A stretch of 64,000 nucleotides of DNA, taken from contig NZ_NFLN01000007.1 in the NCBI RefSeq assembly GCF_002160955.1, positions 62,001-126,000 of the forward strand. The letters run 5' to 3'. The stretch's first letter is position 1. The number at the start of each line of letters is the position of its first letter. This DNA is from Gemmiger sp. An120. GTDB taxonomy: Bacteria; Bacillota; Clostridia; Oscillospirales; Ruminococcaceae. Shown here one piece after another: positions 32,255 through 41,245 of this stretch. The position numbers and the translations under genes are program-made. Under the pieces are notes generated by a model. It did not search any database, had not been told where the DNA came from, and saw only the letters and a program-made list of their open reading frames with translations.

Positions 32255-33316
32255 TCAGCCCAGAGGATATTTGACGGCCTCGTCGTACATGGCCAGGATG
32301 TTCTCCACCGGGGTGTCCGCCTGGATATGGTGGGCACTGGTGAGGATGTAGCCATCCGGGCCCAGACGGTCGATGGCGCTGCGCACCGCGGCGCGCACCT
32401 CGTCCGGGGTGCCGTGGGGCAGCATCTGCTGAATGTCGATGCCGCCATGGAAACACAGCCGCTTGCCGAACTCGGTCTTGATCTTGGTAAAGTCCATCCC
32501 GGCGGCCAGAGGCTGCAGCGGGTTCAGCACGTCCATGCCGTTGTCGGCCAGTTCGCCGATCAGGGGATACACCGCGCCGCAGCTGTGGTACATGACTTTT
32601 TTGCCGTAGCTGTGGATAACCTTGTTCAGCCGCTCGTGGCAGGGACGCACCAGCTCGCGCCAGAGTTCCTTGGAGAAGAGCAGGCCGTTCTGGGAGGCGA
32701 TGTCGTCGTAGGTATAAACCATATCAAACTTGTCGCCCGCGGCCTCCATGCAGCGGCGGATGTACTCGCAGAAGAAATCGGTCAGGCGGTTCATGATGCC
32801 CGCGGCGATCTCCGGCTCGGTGAGCATGTCGATCATGAACTGCTCCATGCCCCGCAGCGCCCAGGCAAACTCATAGATGCCGCCGGTCTCCAGCTTGATG
32901 TAGTAGGTATCATGGGCGTTGCCGATCTTCTTGGAAAGCCCCTCGTAGTCGTAGTGATCCGGATTGGGCCACCACTCGTAGTCGTCCAGTTCGCTGACAT
33001 CCTCGATGTCCGCCAGCGGGAAGGAAGCATACTCGTCGTAGGTGCAGAACCCGTTGTTCACCAGGCGGCGATGGGTACCCAGCCGGTCGTAAAAGGTGCC
33101 GTCCGGCATCTTGCGCAGCGGCGGGCCGATGTAATCCGGCTCAAAGGCGCGGATATCGCTGTGCAGCGCCTGCTGGACCGCTTCCGGGTCCCGGGTGCCC
33201 AGATGATCGTACAGTTTTTCCCATACCTCCGGCACCGCCCAGAAATCCAGGGGGATGCGGTCGGGAACTTTGTGGTCCAGGGCGGCGAGTACGCGCTCGC
33301 GGGGTGTCATGGACAT
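32255..33316 (-). CDS. Uroporphyrinogen decarboxylase-family methyltransferase-like protein
   Basis: A 353-residue TIM-barrel of the UroD/MtaA/CmuA superfamily, cytoplasmic. It begins MTPRERVLAALDHKVPDRIP, typical of the MtaA-like group. A His-x-Cys metal-ligand pair is present (MYHSCGAV), but the C-terminal Cys ligand region reads TSAHHIQADTP, with His where MtaA proteins have Cys, so zinc binding may differ. Without an adjacent corrinoid protein the substrate is unknown; the corrinoid protein at 2012-2653 is a distant candidate. The ribosome site is AAAGGAG. It has its own terminator and is followed on the same strand by no gene before it, so it may be the 3' end of the nucleoside-uptake operon (34-bp gap to the phosphorylase). 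Confidence 0.83.
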   Translation of the reverse strand: MSMTPRERVLAALDHKVPDRIPLDFWAVPEVWEKLYDHLGTRDPEAVQQALHSDIRAFEPDYIGPPLRKMPDGTFYDRLGTHRRLVNNGFCTYDEYASFPLADIEDVSELDDYEWWPNPDHYDYEGLSKKIGNAHDTYYIKLETGGIYEFAWALRGMEQFMIDMLTEPEIAAGIMNRLTDFFCEYIRRCMEAAGDKFDMVYTYDDIASQNGLLFSKELWRELVRPCHERLNKVIHSYGKKVMYHSCGAVYPLIGELADNGMDVLNPLQPLAAGMDFTKIKTEFGKRLCFHGGIDIQQMLPHGTPDEVRAAVRSAIDRLGPDGYILTSAHHIQADTPVENILAMYDEAVKYPLG

Positions 33317-33350
33317 AATTCGCTCGCTCCTTTCTTCTTTGGGAGGTAGA

Positions 33351-34106
33351 TTACTGCGCGGCCCGGTCCTGTTCGATCAGGATGCGCACCGCGTCGCAGG
33401 CCATCTCAATGGTCTCGTCGTTCATGGCAAAGTAGGCCATCACCGCGCCGGCCCGCACGCCCCGGATGGAGGCGATGACAAACAGGGCGGCGGTCTCCAT
33501 CTCGCTGGCCATCACGCCGGCCTTGCGCCAGGCTTCCCACCGCTCGTGCAGGCGGGCGCTGTTGGGCATGCTGTCGGGATCGTGCTGGCCGTAGAAGGAA
33601 TCCTTGCACTGGGCAATGCCCTCGGCAAAGTTGAAGCCCCGGGCCTTGGCGGCGCGGCTCAGCGCGTCCACCACATGGCGGTTGGCAATGGCCGGGTACT
33701 CGATGGGCACGTAATGGATGGTGGTGCCCTCGTCCCGCACGGCGCCGGTGATCACCACGCCGGACAGGCTCTCGTCAAAGCTGGCGTCGCACACCTTGCC
33801 GCAGGTGCCCACCCGGATGATGCACTCCGCGCCGCAGTGGATCAGCTCTTCCACGGCGATGGCGGTGGAGGGGCAGCCCATGCCGGTGCTGGCCACGGTG
33901 ACCTTTTCACCCAGCAGGGTGCCGGTCCAGACCTTGTGTTCCCGGTTGTGGGCCACCAGCTGGGGGGTGTCCAGATGGCGGGCGATGATATCGGTGCGGA
34001 AGGGGTCGCCGGGCAGCAGCACGTAGCGGCCCACGTCGCCCTTTTTGCACTTGATGTGATACTGACGGCCTTCGCTGTCCAGCACTTCCTTGCTCTGAAT
34101 GTACAT
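33351..34106 (-). CDS. udp: Uridine phosphorylase-like nucleoside phosphorylase
   Basis: A 251-residue hexameric-type nucleoside phosphorylase (NP-I family): LLPGDPFRTDIIA phosphate site, VASTGMGCPST, RVGTCG and the SEMETAA motif with the ribose-binding Glu-Met-Glu. It splits a nucleoside into base and ribose 1-phosphate in the cytoplasm. By position with an ECF transporter, MFS permease and ribokinase, it belongs to nucleoside scavenging. Specificity for uridine rather than purine nucleosides is inferred from motif likeness to Udp. Confidence 0.86.
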   Translation of the reverse strand: MYIQSKEVLDSEGRQYHIKCKKGDVGRYVLLPGDPFRTDIIARHLDTPQLVAHNREHKVWTGTLLGEKVTVASTGMGCPSTAIAVEELIHCGAECIIRVGTCGKVCDASFDESLSGVVITGAVRDEGTTIHYVPIEYPAIANRHVVDALSRAAKARGFNFAEGIAQCKDSFYGQHDPDSMPNSARLHERWEAWRKAGVMASEMETAALFVIASIRGVRAGAVMAYFAMNDETIEMACDAVRILIEQDRAAQ

Positions 34107-34143
34107 ACGAGATCACTCCTTTTCAGACTGAATAAGAAAACGG

Positions 34144-35325
34144 TTATACGGTTTCGGAAGAACGGGGCCGGGCCAGCGCGGCAAACCCCAGCGACGCGGC
34201 CAGGGTGATCGCCAGCACCAGCATGGTGTAGGGATAGGCCATCCCCATGCCCAGGGTGGTCAGCAGCGGGCCGGTGATCAGCGGATTGGCGGTGTCGGAC
34301 GCGCCGCTCACCACCGCCACGGCGGCGGCGGCCAGGCTGGCATGGCTGGGCTTGAGCCCGGTGGCCAGGGTAACGATCACGCTGAACAGCACGCCCAGGA
34401 AGAAGCCCGCCACCGCGAGCCCCACAAAGAACCCGGCCGGATGCTGCAGCCAGACGGCCACGCCCAGGGCGATCAGGGCGATCACGCAGTTGCCGATCAG
34501 CACCTTGATGGGCGGGGTGCGGCGCAGAATGGCCGTAAAGCAGAGCGAACCGATCATGCTGGCCAGATTATACACCGTCAGCAGGTTGGCGGCAAGGGCT
34601 GCCGGCAGATCCAGGCCCTCGGCAAAGGTGGCGGTGTACAGGTTGATGGTGTTGACCACGGCGCTGTAGGCGAAGCAGATCACCGCGAACAGCGCAAATC
34701 CCAGCCAGCGCACCCGCAGGCGGATGGCGTGGGCGGTGTGGCCGCCCTCGGTGGCCAGATGGCTCATCTCGGGCAGCTTCATGAACGGCAGAACCAGCAG
34801 CATCACCAGCGCCAGTACGGCAAAAGCATAGTAGCTTACATAGAACGGCAGATCCGCGGCCAGGGCCACGCTCATGATGAGCGGCGGCAGGAAACACCCG
34901 GCCCCGAACAGCGCCTGCCCGGCACTGAGCATGCTGGCGTAACTGTTGGGATACACGGCGCTCAGGATCACGGGGCAGGCCGCGTCCTGGCTGCCCATGC
35001 CCGCGCCGCCCAGAAAGGCCAGCGCCAGGCCCACAAAATAGTTGTGGGTCAGCGGGATACCGCCCAGGAAAGCCAGCAGCAGCGCGGTGCCCAGCAGCAG
35101 GCTGGTGCGCACGCCGAAGCGCTCGGTGATCCAGCCGGTCAGGAACACGGTGCTCATCCGGCCCAGCGCGTAGGCGGACTGGATGGCGGCCACCTGGGCC
35201 AGGCTGACGCCGAAATGATCCATCAGGTGGGTCATGCTGCTGCCCACCAGGATGCAGGCGGCGCCGGTCAGCAGATACAGGGCAAGGGCCTCAAAGGCCG
35301 CCGCCCGATAACGGGGCCGCGCCAT
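34144..35325 (-). CDS. MFS transporter, probable nucleoside or sugar permease
   Basis: 393 residues with 12 hydrophobic segments of the major facilitator type; motif-A-like GWITERFGVRTS loop between segments 2 and 3. It is encoded between the nucleoside phosphorylase and the ECF ATPase (3-bp gap to the latter), so it is co-transcribed with the ECF genes. Transport of nucleosides, or efflux of bases, is an inference from context. Confidence 0.82.
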   Translation of the reverse strand: MARPRYRAAAFEALALYLLTGAACILVGSSMTHLMDHFGVSLAQVAAIQSAYALGRMSTVFLTGWITERFGVRTSLLLGTALLLAFLGGIPLTHNYFVGLALAFLGGAGMGSQDAACPVILSAVYPNSYASMLSAGQALFGAGCFLPPLIMSVALAADLPFYVSYYAFAVLALVMLLVLPFMKLPEMSHLATEGGHTAHAIRLRVRWLGFALFAVICFAYSAVVNTINLYTATFAEGLDLPAALAANLLTVYNLASMIGSLCFTAILRRTPPIKVLIGNCVIALIALGVAVWLQHPAGFFVGLAVAGFFLGVLFSVIVTLATGLKPSHASLAAAAVAVVSGASDTANPLITGPLLTTLGMGMAYPYTMLVLAITLAASLGFAALARPRSSETV

Positions 35326-35328
35326 AGA

Positions 35329-36138
35329 TCAGACGCAGCGGGACCGGATCGCGGCCACCGCTTCCTCCAGGGTGATCACGTCCTCGCCCACGCCCAGGGC
35401 ATGGCACACGCGGCTCACGTAGGGCTGTTTGAGCATGGCCTGCTCCAGCGCGGGGAAGTTCCAGAATACCTCCCGGGGGGTGCCGCTGGTAACCACCTTC
35501 TTGTTGGCCATTACGATGACCCGCTCGAAGTTGGCCACCACGAACTCCATATCGTGGGAGATGGTGATCACCGTCTTGCCCTGGCGGTGCAGTTCCTTCA
35601 GGATGTTGCCCAGGCGGATGTTGCCCTCCAGGTCCTGGCCGGCGGTGGGTTCGTCAAAGATCATCACCTCGGTGTTCATGGCGATGATCGCGGCGATGGT
35701 CACGAACTTGCGGGTGGACAGGGGCAGGTTGTAGGGGTTTTCCTCCCGGAACTTCTCCATGCCGGTGATCTCCAGCGCGTAGTCCACCTGTTTTTTCAGG
35801 GTATCCTCGTCCAGGCCCATCATCTTGGGGCCGAATTCCACCTCGCCCAGCACGGTGGAGTGGAAAATCTGGTCGTCCGGGTTCTGGAACACGTACCCGA
35901 CCACCCGGGAAACCTGGGCGGTGGTGTGATCCTTGGTGTTCATGTCGCCGATGATCACATCGCCCTTGCTGGGGCGGTGCAGGCCGTTGAGCATCTTGAC
36001 CGTGGTGGTCTTGCCGGCGCCGTTCTGGCCCACAATGGCCAGGTTTTCGCCCTTTTCCACCCGGATGTTGATATTGTCCACGGCCAGAAAGCCGCCGGGA
36101 TATTCAAAGCTGACATCCCGCATCTCGATGTATGCCAT
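35329..36138 (-). CDS. ecfA: ECF transporter ATPase, degenerate signature
   Basis: A 269-residue energy-coupling factor ATPase. Walker A VGQNGAGKTT and Walker B EVMIFDEPTAGQD are intact with the His switch (ITISHD), but the ABC signature LSGGQ is replaced by LSTRK. In a heterodimer with the canonical partner (next gene, 3-bp gap) this leaves one composite ATP site altered. It couples ATP hydrolysis to uptake by the membrane S and T components. Confidence 0.86.
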   Translation of the reverse strand: MAYIEMRDVSFEYPGGFLAVDNINIRVEKGENLAIVGQNGAGKTTTVKMLNGLHRPSKGDVIIGDMNTKDHTTAQVSRVVGYVFQNPDDQIFHSTVLGEVEFGPKMMGLDEDTLKKQVDYALEITGMEKFREENPYNLPLSTRKFVTIAAIIAMNTEVMIFDEPTAGQDLEGNIRLGNILKELHRQGKTVITISHDMEFVVANFERVIVMANKKVVTSGTPREVFWNFPALEQAMLKQPYVSRVCHALGVGEDVITLEEAVAAIRSRCV

Positions 36139-36141
36139 GGC

Positions 36142-37002
36142 TTACTTGCCCCCCTTTCGCATTGCTTCCCCGATGACTTCGCAGGCCTGCGCCTCGGTGA
36201 CCGGGATGTACCGCAGCGGCACACCGCTCTCCACCAGGCGGTTGCCCAGAATGGCCATCTGGGGCAGCTGCACGCCCTGTTCGGCCAGGGACATATCGGT
36301 CAGCACCTTGGCGGTGGCGTCCTTGCGGATCAGGCGGCCGTCCTTGAGCACCAGCACCTCGTCGGCGTACTCCGCCACCAGGTCGATCTTGTGCTCCACC
36401 AGGATAACCGTCTTCTTTTCCTTCTTCATCTCCTCGATGATCTTGAACACGCTCTCGGTGCCCTCCGGGTCCAGCTGGCTGGTGGGCTCGTCAATGACCA
36501 GGATGTCCGGCTTGAGCACGATAACCGATGCCAGCGCCACCCGCTGCATCTGGCCGCCGCTCAGTTCAAAGGGGTTCTTTTCCGCCAGGTGCAGGATGTT
36601 GGTCAGCTTCATGACCTCCAGCACCCGGTCCTCGATCTCGTCCACCGGCACGCCGAAGTTTTCCAGGCCGAAGGCCACCTCTTCAAACAGGGTGTCCTTG
36701 ACGCCGCTGATCTGGTTGAAGGGATTCTGGAACACATAGCCGATCTTCAGCGACAGCTCGCCGGGGCCGTGATCCACGGTGGGCTTGCCGTGCACCAGCA
36801 CCTCGCCCTCCAGCTCGCCCTTGTAGAAGCTGGGGGCAAAGCCGCGGATCAGGGAGCACAGGGTGGTCTTGCCGGAACCGTTCTCGCCGATGACGCCGTA
36901 GAACTTGCCGGCCTCCAGGGAAAAGCTCATATCCCGGATGACCGGCTCGTCGGTCAGCGGGTAGGAATAGGTCACATTTTTAAATTCGATCACAACACCC
37001 AT
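36142..37002 (-). CDS. ecfA: ECF transporter ATPase, canonical
   Basis: 286 residues: Walker A GENGSGKTT, signature LSGGQMQ, Walker B DILVIDEPTSQLD and a His switch (LVEHKID). It is the second EcfA subunit, forming a heterodimer with the preceding (downstream) ATPase. It overlaps the EcfT gene start region by 13 bp. Confidence 0.9.
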   Translation of the reverse strand: MGVVIEFKNVTYSYPLTDEPVIRDMSFSLEAGKFYGVIGENGSGKTTLCSLIRGFAPSFYKGELEGEVLVHGKPTVDHGPGELSLKIGYVFQNPFNQISGVKDTLFEEVAFGLENFGVPVDEIEDRVLEVMKLTNILHLAEKNPFELSGGQMQRVALASVIVLKPDILVIDEPTSQLDPEGTESVFKIIEEMKKEKKTVILVEHKIDLVAEYADEVLVLKDGRLIRKDATAKVLTDMSLAEQGVQLPQMAILGNRLVESGVPLRYIPVTEAQACEVIGEAMRKGGK

Positions 37003-37787
37003 AGTACGATCCTCCCTGCGATCACGGCTACCGCCACCACGATGGCAATACCGGCAGCCAGCGGCTCCTTGCCGGATTTTTTCAGTTCGAACAGATGGGT
37101 CTTGGGTCCGTTCACGTCAAAACCCTTGGATTCCAGCGTGAGCACACGTTCCTCGGAACTGGTGATGGCGCCCACGATCAGCGGCACCAGCGAGGGGAAG
37201 AACGCCTTGGCGCGCACGATCATGTTGCCCTCGGTCTCCACGCCGCGGGCCCGCTGGGCGTTCATGATGGTGCGGCTGTTCTTGCCCAGCACGTCGATCA
37301 TCTGCAGGCTGCTGATGAACACGTACGCCGCCTTGTAGTTCATGCCGGAATCTTCCAGCGCCCGGGTGAACTCCTTGTTCTCGGTGGTCTGGAACATCCA
37401 CACGAACATGCCCGCGATGTTCAGGATGGAGAAGCTCAGGCCCAGGCCGCTCTTCAGGCCGGCCTGGTAGATATGCAGAAAGCCCAGCTGCCAGACCACC
37501 ACTTCGCTGGGGATCAGCAGCGACTGCACCACCAGGATCAGCCCGGCGATGAACAGCACCGCCCGGAAGGCGTGCAGAAAGCGTTTCCACACGCCGCTGG
37601 CCGCGCTGAGGATGGGAACGATAAAGAACCAGGGGATCAAAAACAGCGGGTAGTTGCCCTCGCCCACCCCGATGGTGCCCAGCACAAAGGAACAAATGGC
37701 ATACAGGCACAGGATCAGGAATTTGCAGGAGGGATACAGCGCCGCGATGGGATTGCTCTTGTGAAGCTGCAGCTTTTCTCTCCACAT
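36990..37787 (-). CDS. ecfT: ECF transporter transmembrane component EcfT
   Basis: A 265-residue membrane subunit that links S component and ATPases. Five or six hydrophobic segments; a coupling-helix Ala-Arg-Gly motif (RARGVETEG) and the second motif LESKGFD, the usual EcfT markers. I chose the ATG at 37787, which follows GAGGTG. Its end overlaps the ATPase gene by 13 bp. Confidence 0.88.
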   Translation of the reverse strand: MWREKLQLHKSNPIAALYPSCKFLILCLYAICSFVLGTIGVGEGNYPLFLIPWFFIVPILSAASGVWKRFLHAFRAVLFIAGLILVVQSLLIPSEVVVWQLGFLHIYQAGLKSGLGLSFSILNIAGMFVWMFQTTENKEFTRALEDSGMNYKAAYVFISSLQMIDVLGKNSRTIMNAQRARGVETEGNMIVRAKAFFPSLVPLIVGAITSSEERVLTLESKGFDVNGPKTHLFELKKSGKEPLAAGIAIVVAVAVIAGRIVLWVL

Positions 37788-37862
37788 ATGTACGTCACCT
37801 CTTCTGATGGATGGATATAAAGTGCCGCCTCCGCAGGGAGGCGGCAAAGCATACGCAAAGGG

Positions 37863-38477
37863 TTACTTGCCGGCGGTGGTCTTTTTGATGTAGTTCTCGC
37901 CGCAGCCGAACTTAACCAGGGTGCGGGCCGGGATAACACGGATGACCAGGTAGCCGATCAGGAAGGAGATGATGCGGTCCATCACGGTCCAGATGCCCTC
38001 GGTGCCGATAACCGCCGCCCAGATGTTGGCGCCCGCCGCCATGGCCGCCGCGGTGATCAGGGAGGTGCCGGAACCGGTCACGCCGCCGTAGACCAGAACC
38101 ACGATGGGGGCCGCGCTGGCGATGGACACGAAGGCCATGATGACCATGGAGATCAGCCACTTCCACCAGGTGCCGAACATCTTGCCGCGGGCCAGGAAAC
38201 CGGTGACCAGGCCGGCCAGCACGTTAACGGGGATAAACGCAAAGTTGACCGGGTTGGCGATACCGGTGACCACGTTGGTCAGGCCGCCGGCCACAGCGCC
38301 CACCCAGGGCCCGCACAGCATGCCCGCGAAGATGGTGCCGATGGTATCCAGATACATGGGCAGCTTCAGCAGGCTGGCCAGCTGGCCGCCCACGAAGTTG
38401 ACCGCCACCGCAATGGGGATGATCAGGATCGCAAGCATGGAAAAATCGCTTTTGATGGAATGTTTTTTCTCTTTCAT
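37863..38477 (-). CDS. ECF transporter substrate-binding S component, probable nucleoside
   Basis: A 204-residue membrane protein with six hydrophobic segments and the S-component look: charged N-terminus, LPMYLDTIGTIFAGMLCGPW, and a conserved GAVAGGLTNVVTG. It binds the substrate and delivers it through the ECF module encoded next. Substrate is not readable from sequence; nucleoside or base transport is inferred from neighbours (phosphorylase, hydrolase, ribokinase). First gene of the minus-strand operon, with TAGGAGG before its ATG. Confidence 0.8.
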   Translation of the reverse strand: MKEKKHSIKSDFSMLAILIIPIAVAVNFVGGQLASLLKLPMYLDTIGTIFAGMLCGPWVGAVAGGLTNVVTGIANPVNFAFIPVNVLAGLVTGFLARGKMFGTWWKWLISMVIMAFVSIASAAPIVVLVYGGVTGSGTSLITAAAMAAGANIWAAVIGTEGIWTVMDRIISFLIGYLVIRVIPARTLVKFGCGENYIKKTTAGK

Positions 38478-38591
38478 GATGTACCTCCTAATTTTGACGG
38501 GTGTGTATGCGGACAAAAAGCGTGCGCGGCGGCCCATCGTCCGCCGCCCGGGCCGCCCCGGGGGTCGACACGCGTTATACCAACTACGTAC

Positions 38592-38620
38592 AGTATACTA
38601 CGATTCTACTTTGTTGACAA
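38592..38620 (-). promoter_or_regulatory. Promoter of the ECF/phosphorylase operon
   Basis: On the minus strand TTGTCA (38620-38615), 17 bp, TATACT (38597-38592). Confidence 0.72.
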
Positions 38621-38770
38621 GATTTATGTATAATTACCCATGATTTTTGTCGATATGTTCATGTATATCGGACATTTTATAGGCGCATCTCACAAAAAAT
38701 GAGGGGTTTTTGTAAAAGTTTGATGGGAATTGTTTGTGCAAAACAGACAGAATTCAAAAAGGGGATTCCA

Positions 38771-38799
38771 TTGACGCAAGTTTTAATTTACACTATAAT
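38771..38799 (+). promoter_or_regulatory. Promoter of the nucleoside hydrolase gene
   Basis: TTGACG (38771-38776), 17 bp, TATAAT (38794-38799). Confidence 0.82.
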
Positions 38800-38833
38800 A
38801 AAAGATTAAAAACTTATAAGGAGGCATCCCCCA

Positions 38834-39772
38834 ATGGACAAACGCAAGATCATCATCGACACCGACTGCGGCTCGGACGACGCCATGGCCATCGCCATGG
38901 CCCTCAACGACGAACGGTACGAGATCCTGTTCTTCACCACCGTATCCGGCAACGTCCACGCCCACCAGGCGGCCACCAACACCCTGACCACCATCGAGCG
39001 GGCCGGCAGCTACGAGCCGCCGGTGTACATCGGCTGCACCGAGATGCTGCTCAAGAAGCTGGAGTTTGCCTACGAGACCCACGGCCAGGACGGCATGGGC
39101 GATATCGGTCTGGTGCCCACCCGGCTGAAGGTAGCCCCCGGCAACGGCGTGCTGAAAATTCTGGAAGCGCTGGAAGCCCATGAGCCGAACACCATCGACA
39201 TCATCACCCTGGGCACCCTGACCAACATCGCCGTGGCCATGCGCCTGGCGCCGGACACCATGCGCCGGGTGCGCCGGATCGTGAGCATGGGCACCGCGGG
39301 CCTGGGCACCGGCAACGTAAGCCCGGTGGCGGAGTTCAATATCTGGCAGGATGCCGAGGCCGCCCGCATCGTGACCGAGTTCGGCGTGCCGCTGGTGTAT
39401 GTGGGCTGGGACGCCTGCCTGGGCGACGCCATCCTGGGGCCCGACGACCTGAAGCGGCTGACCGAGAGCGGTCCGCTGGGCCGGTTCGCGGTGGAGTGCA
39501 ACCGCCAGCTCATGGAGATGAACGAGCAGCGTTTTGGCTACCCCTGCCTGGATATGGCCGACCCGGCCGCCATGGCCGCGGCGCTGGAGCCGGACTGCAT
39601 CGCCGAGTGTGACGAATACTATTGTGAGGTGGATACTTCGAACGGCCCCAGCTACGGCGGCGTGCTGGTGGACACCTACCGGTTCAGCGGCAAGCAGCCC
39701 AACGCGGCCATCTGCAGCAAGCTGCATGCCGACCGGTTCAAGGAATACCTGTTCCGCACCCTGGGGGCCTGA
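38834..39772 (+). CDS. Inosine/uridine-preferring nucleoside hydrolase
   Basis: A 312-residue N-ribohydrolase (IunH family) that splits nucleosides into base and ribose. The N-terminal Ca-binding motif is DTDCGSDDA, in the place of the family's DTDxxxDD. GTLTNIA and the C-terminal Asp/Ser cluster are also family features. It has an AAGGAGG ribosome site and a strong promoter, and is followed by a terminator. With the ribokinase it would feed free ribose into metabolism. Confidence 0.9.
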   Translation: MDKRKIIIDTDCGSDDAMAIAMALNDERYEILFFTTVSGNVHAHQAATNTLTTIERAGSYEPPVYIGCTEMLLKKLEFAYETHGQDGMGDIGLVPTRLKVAPGNGVLKILEALEAHEPNTIDIITLGTLTNIAVAMRLAPDTMRRVRRIVSMGTAGLGTGNVSPVAEFNIWQDAEAARIVTEFGVPLVYVGWDACLGDAILGPDDLKRLTESGPLGRFAVECNRQLMEMNEQRFGYPCLDMADPAAMAAALEPDCIAECDEYYCEVDTSNGPSYGGVLVDTYRFSGKQPNAAICSKLHADRFKEYLFRTLGA

Positions 39773-39785
39773 TCCTGCGTTCCCT

Positions 39786-39820
39786 CCGCGGGATGCCTGC
39801 GCGTCCCGCGGCTTTTTCTT
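39786..39820 (+). terminator. Terminator after the nucleoside hydrolase gene
   Basis: An 8-bp stem CCGCGGGA (39786-39793) with TCCCGCGG (39804-39811) followed by CTTTTTCTT. The next gene starts soon after, so some read-through is likely. Confidence 0.78.
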
Positions 39821-39840
39821 AACAGAAAGGAGTTCTGACC

Positions 39841-40404
39841 ATGCAATCCATCCTGTTCGTGTCCCACTGCATCCTGAACACCGCCGCCAAGGTGGTGCTC
39901 TACAACCAGGCCGAGATCGACGCGGAAGAGCAGCTGCGCCGCCGCTTTGTGGGCCGCGCCCTGGAAACCGGCGTGCAGCTGATCCAGCTGCCCTGCCCGG
40001 AGTTCACCCTCTATGGCGCGCACCGCTGGGGCCATGTGAGCGACCAGTTTGACAACCCGTTTTTCCGCGACCACTGCCGCCGCATCCTGGAACCGGTGCT
40101 GCAGCAGATGGAAGAATATCTGGCCTGCGGCGAACGGTTTGAGGTTCTGGGCGTTGTAGGGGTGGACGGAAGCCCCAGTTGTGGGGTAGACTATACCTGT
40201 ACCGCCGATTGGTACGGCTCCTTTGACGGCCGCCAGGGCCTTGACGATACCCTGGCCTCCTGCCAGCTGGTGCGCCGCCCCGGCGTGTTCATGCGGGTGC
40301 TGACCGAAATGCTGGCCGAGCGCGGCTGGCAGGACCGGGTGATCGTGCGCTCGCTGTTTGCTCCGGAACCGGAGAAATGCATGGGTCTTTTGCCGGCAGA
40401 TTAA
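39841..40404 (+). CDS. TudS-related putative desulfidase
   Basis: A 187-residue protein like the CD3072 TudS-related group. Cysteines that could bind a [4Fe-4S] cluster are in SHCILN, LPCPEF and SPSCG. TudS enzymes remove sulfur from 2-thiouracil. Because the gene lies between a nucleoside hydrolase and a ribokinase, I infer removal of sulfur from thiolated bases released during nucleoside scavenging; the exact substrate is unproven. The ribosome site is AAAGGAG. Confidence 0.75.
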   Translation: MQSILFVSHCILNTAAKVVLYNQAEIDAEEQLRRRFVGRALETGVQLIQLPCPEFTLYGAHRWGHVSDQFDNPFFRDHCRRILEPVLQQMEEYLACGERFEVLGVVGVDGSPSCGVDYTCTADWYGSFDGRQGLDDTLASCQLVRRPGVFMRVLTEMLAERGWQDRVIVRSLFAPEPEKCMGLLPAD

Positions 40405-40511
40405 GCAAGATGTACAATATCTTGTTGGATTGTTTGACTTGATTGTATCATGTGCCGAGGCCTGCAAAAAATGCCAATTGTCACCTATTTTGCGAAAAGC
40501 GTGTGGATATT

Positions 40512-41222
40512 ATGGACAAATATTTACTGGATTGCTTGGACAAAGTGCTGACGGAAGCCTTCTCTCCCGCCGGCTGGCGGAATCATGCCGCCCCGGAACT
40601 GGCCGCTTTGTGTGCCCACGGCTGCGCCCTGCATGAGCTGGAAGCCGGGCAGCCGTTCATCCAGGGCGGGTTTCCGGCCCGCACGGTCTGGGTGCTGGTG
40701 CGGGGGGCCGCGCAGGTGATCTGCTACAACCGCAAGGGCAGCTGTAGCGTACAGGACGCCCCGGAAAAGACCCAGATGTTCGGCCTGATGGAGCAGCTCA
40801 GCGGTTACGACAGCTACACCGCCACCGTGGTGAGCAGCCGTCCCAGCCTGATGTTCAGCATTCCGGCGCCGCTGATGATGGACGCGCTGGAGGTCAGCGT
40901 GCCGCTGCTGCGGCTGGCTTTGCAGGATCTGTGCATCCTGGCCGAGCGGGCCATGAACCGCACCGAATACCAGGCGCTGCACCATCCGCGGGACAACCTG
41001 GCCATCTTTCTGCACCACAACTGCCGGGACGCCCGGGAGTTCCCCCACACCATCCGGATCACCCGCCGGGAAATGGCGGAGCAGCTGCACATCCACCTGC
41101 GCAGCCTGTACCGGTATCTGGACGATCTGAAGATGGACGGGCTGTGCTCGGTGGTGCACGGGCACATCACCATCACCCGGGAGCAGGCCGATCTGCTGGC
41201 GGCCTACTGCCAGGGACTGTAA
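40512..41222 (+). CDS. Crp/Fnr-family transcriptional regulator
   Basis: 236 residues: a cyclic-nucleotide-type sensory beta barrel (about 30-140) and a C-terminal winged HTH (about 175-236; REMAEQLHIHLRSLYRYLDDL). No Cys quartet for an Fe-S cluster in the N-terminus and no clear cNMP-binding RS pair, so the effector is unknown. It sits 23 bp before the ribokinase gene and probably controls this nucleoside locus. The ATG at 40512 lies just after GTGGATAT; the ribosome site is weak. Confidence 0.85.
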   Translation: MDKYLLDCLDKVLTEAFSPAGWRNHAAPELAALCAHGCALHELEAGQPFIQGGFPARTVWVLVRGAAQVICYNRKGSCSVQDAPEKTQMFGLMEQLSGYDSYTATVVSSRPSLMFSIPAPLMMDALEVSVPLLRLALQDLCILAERAMNRTEYQALHHPRDNLAIFLHHNCRDAREFPHTIRITRREMAEQLHIHLRSLYRYLDDLKMDGLCSVVHGHITITREQADLLAAYCQGL

Positions 41223-41245
41223 TCAAAAAGGAGGGCGTATTTGCC

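Larger units (their letters stand above)
38478..38833. other. Divergent promoter region, 356 bp
   Basis: Gene-free stretch between the ECF operon and the nucleoside hydrolase. It contains the two opposite-facing promoters listed separately. It also has repeated A+T-rich, TTTTTGT-like tracts; I saw no clear operator. Confidence 0.55.

Noticed and set aside
38614-38634. TTGACA with TATAAT on the plus strand
   Set aside because: The spacing is only 9 bp; the same bases form part of a good minus-strand promoter (TTGTCA-17-TATACT).
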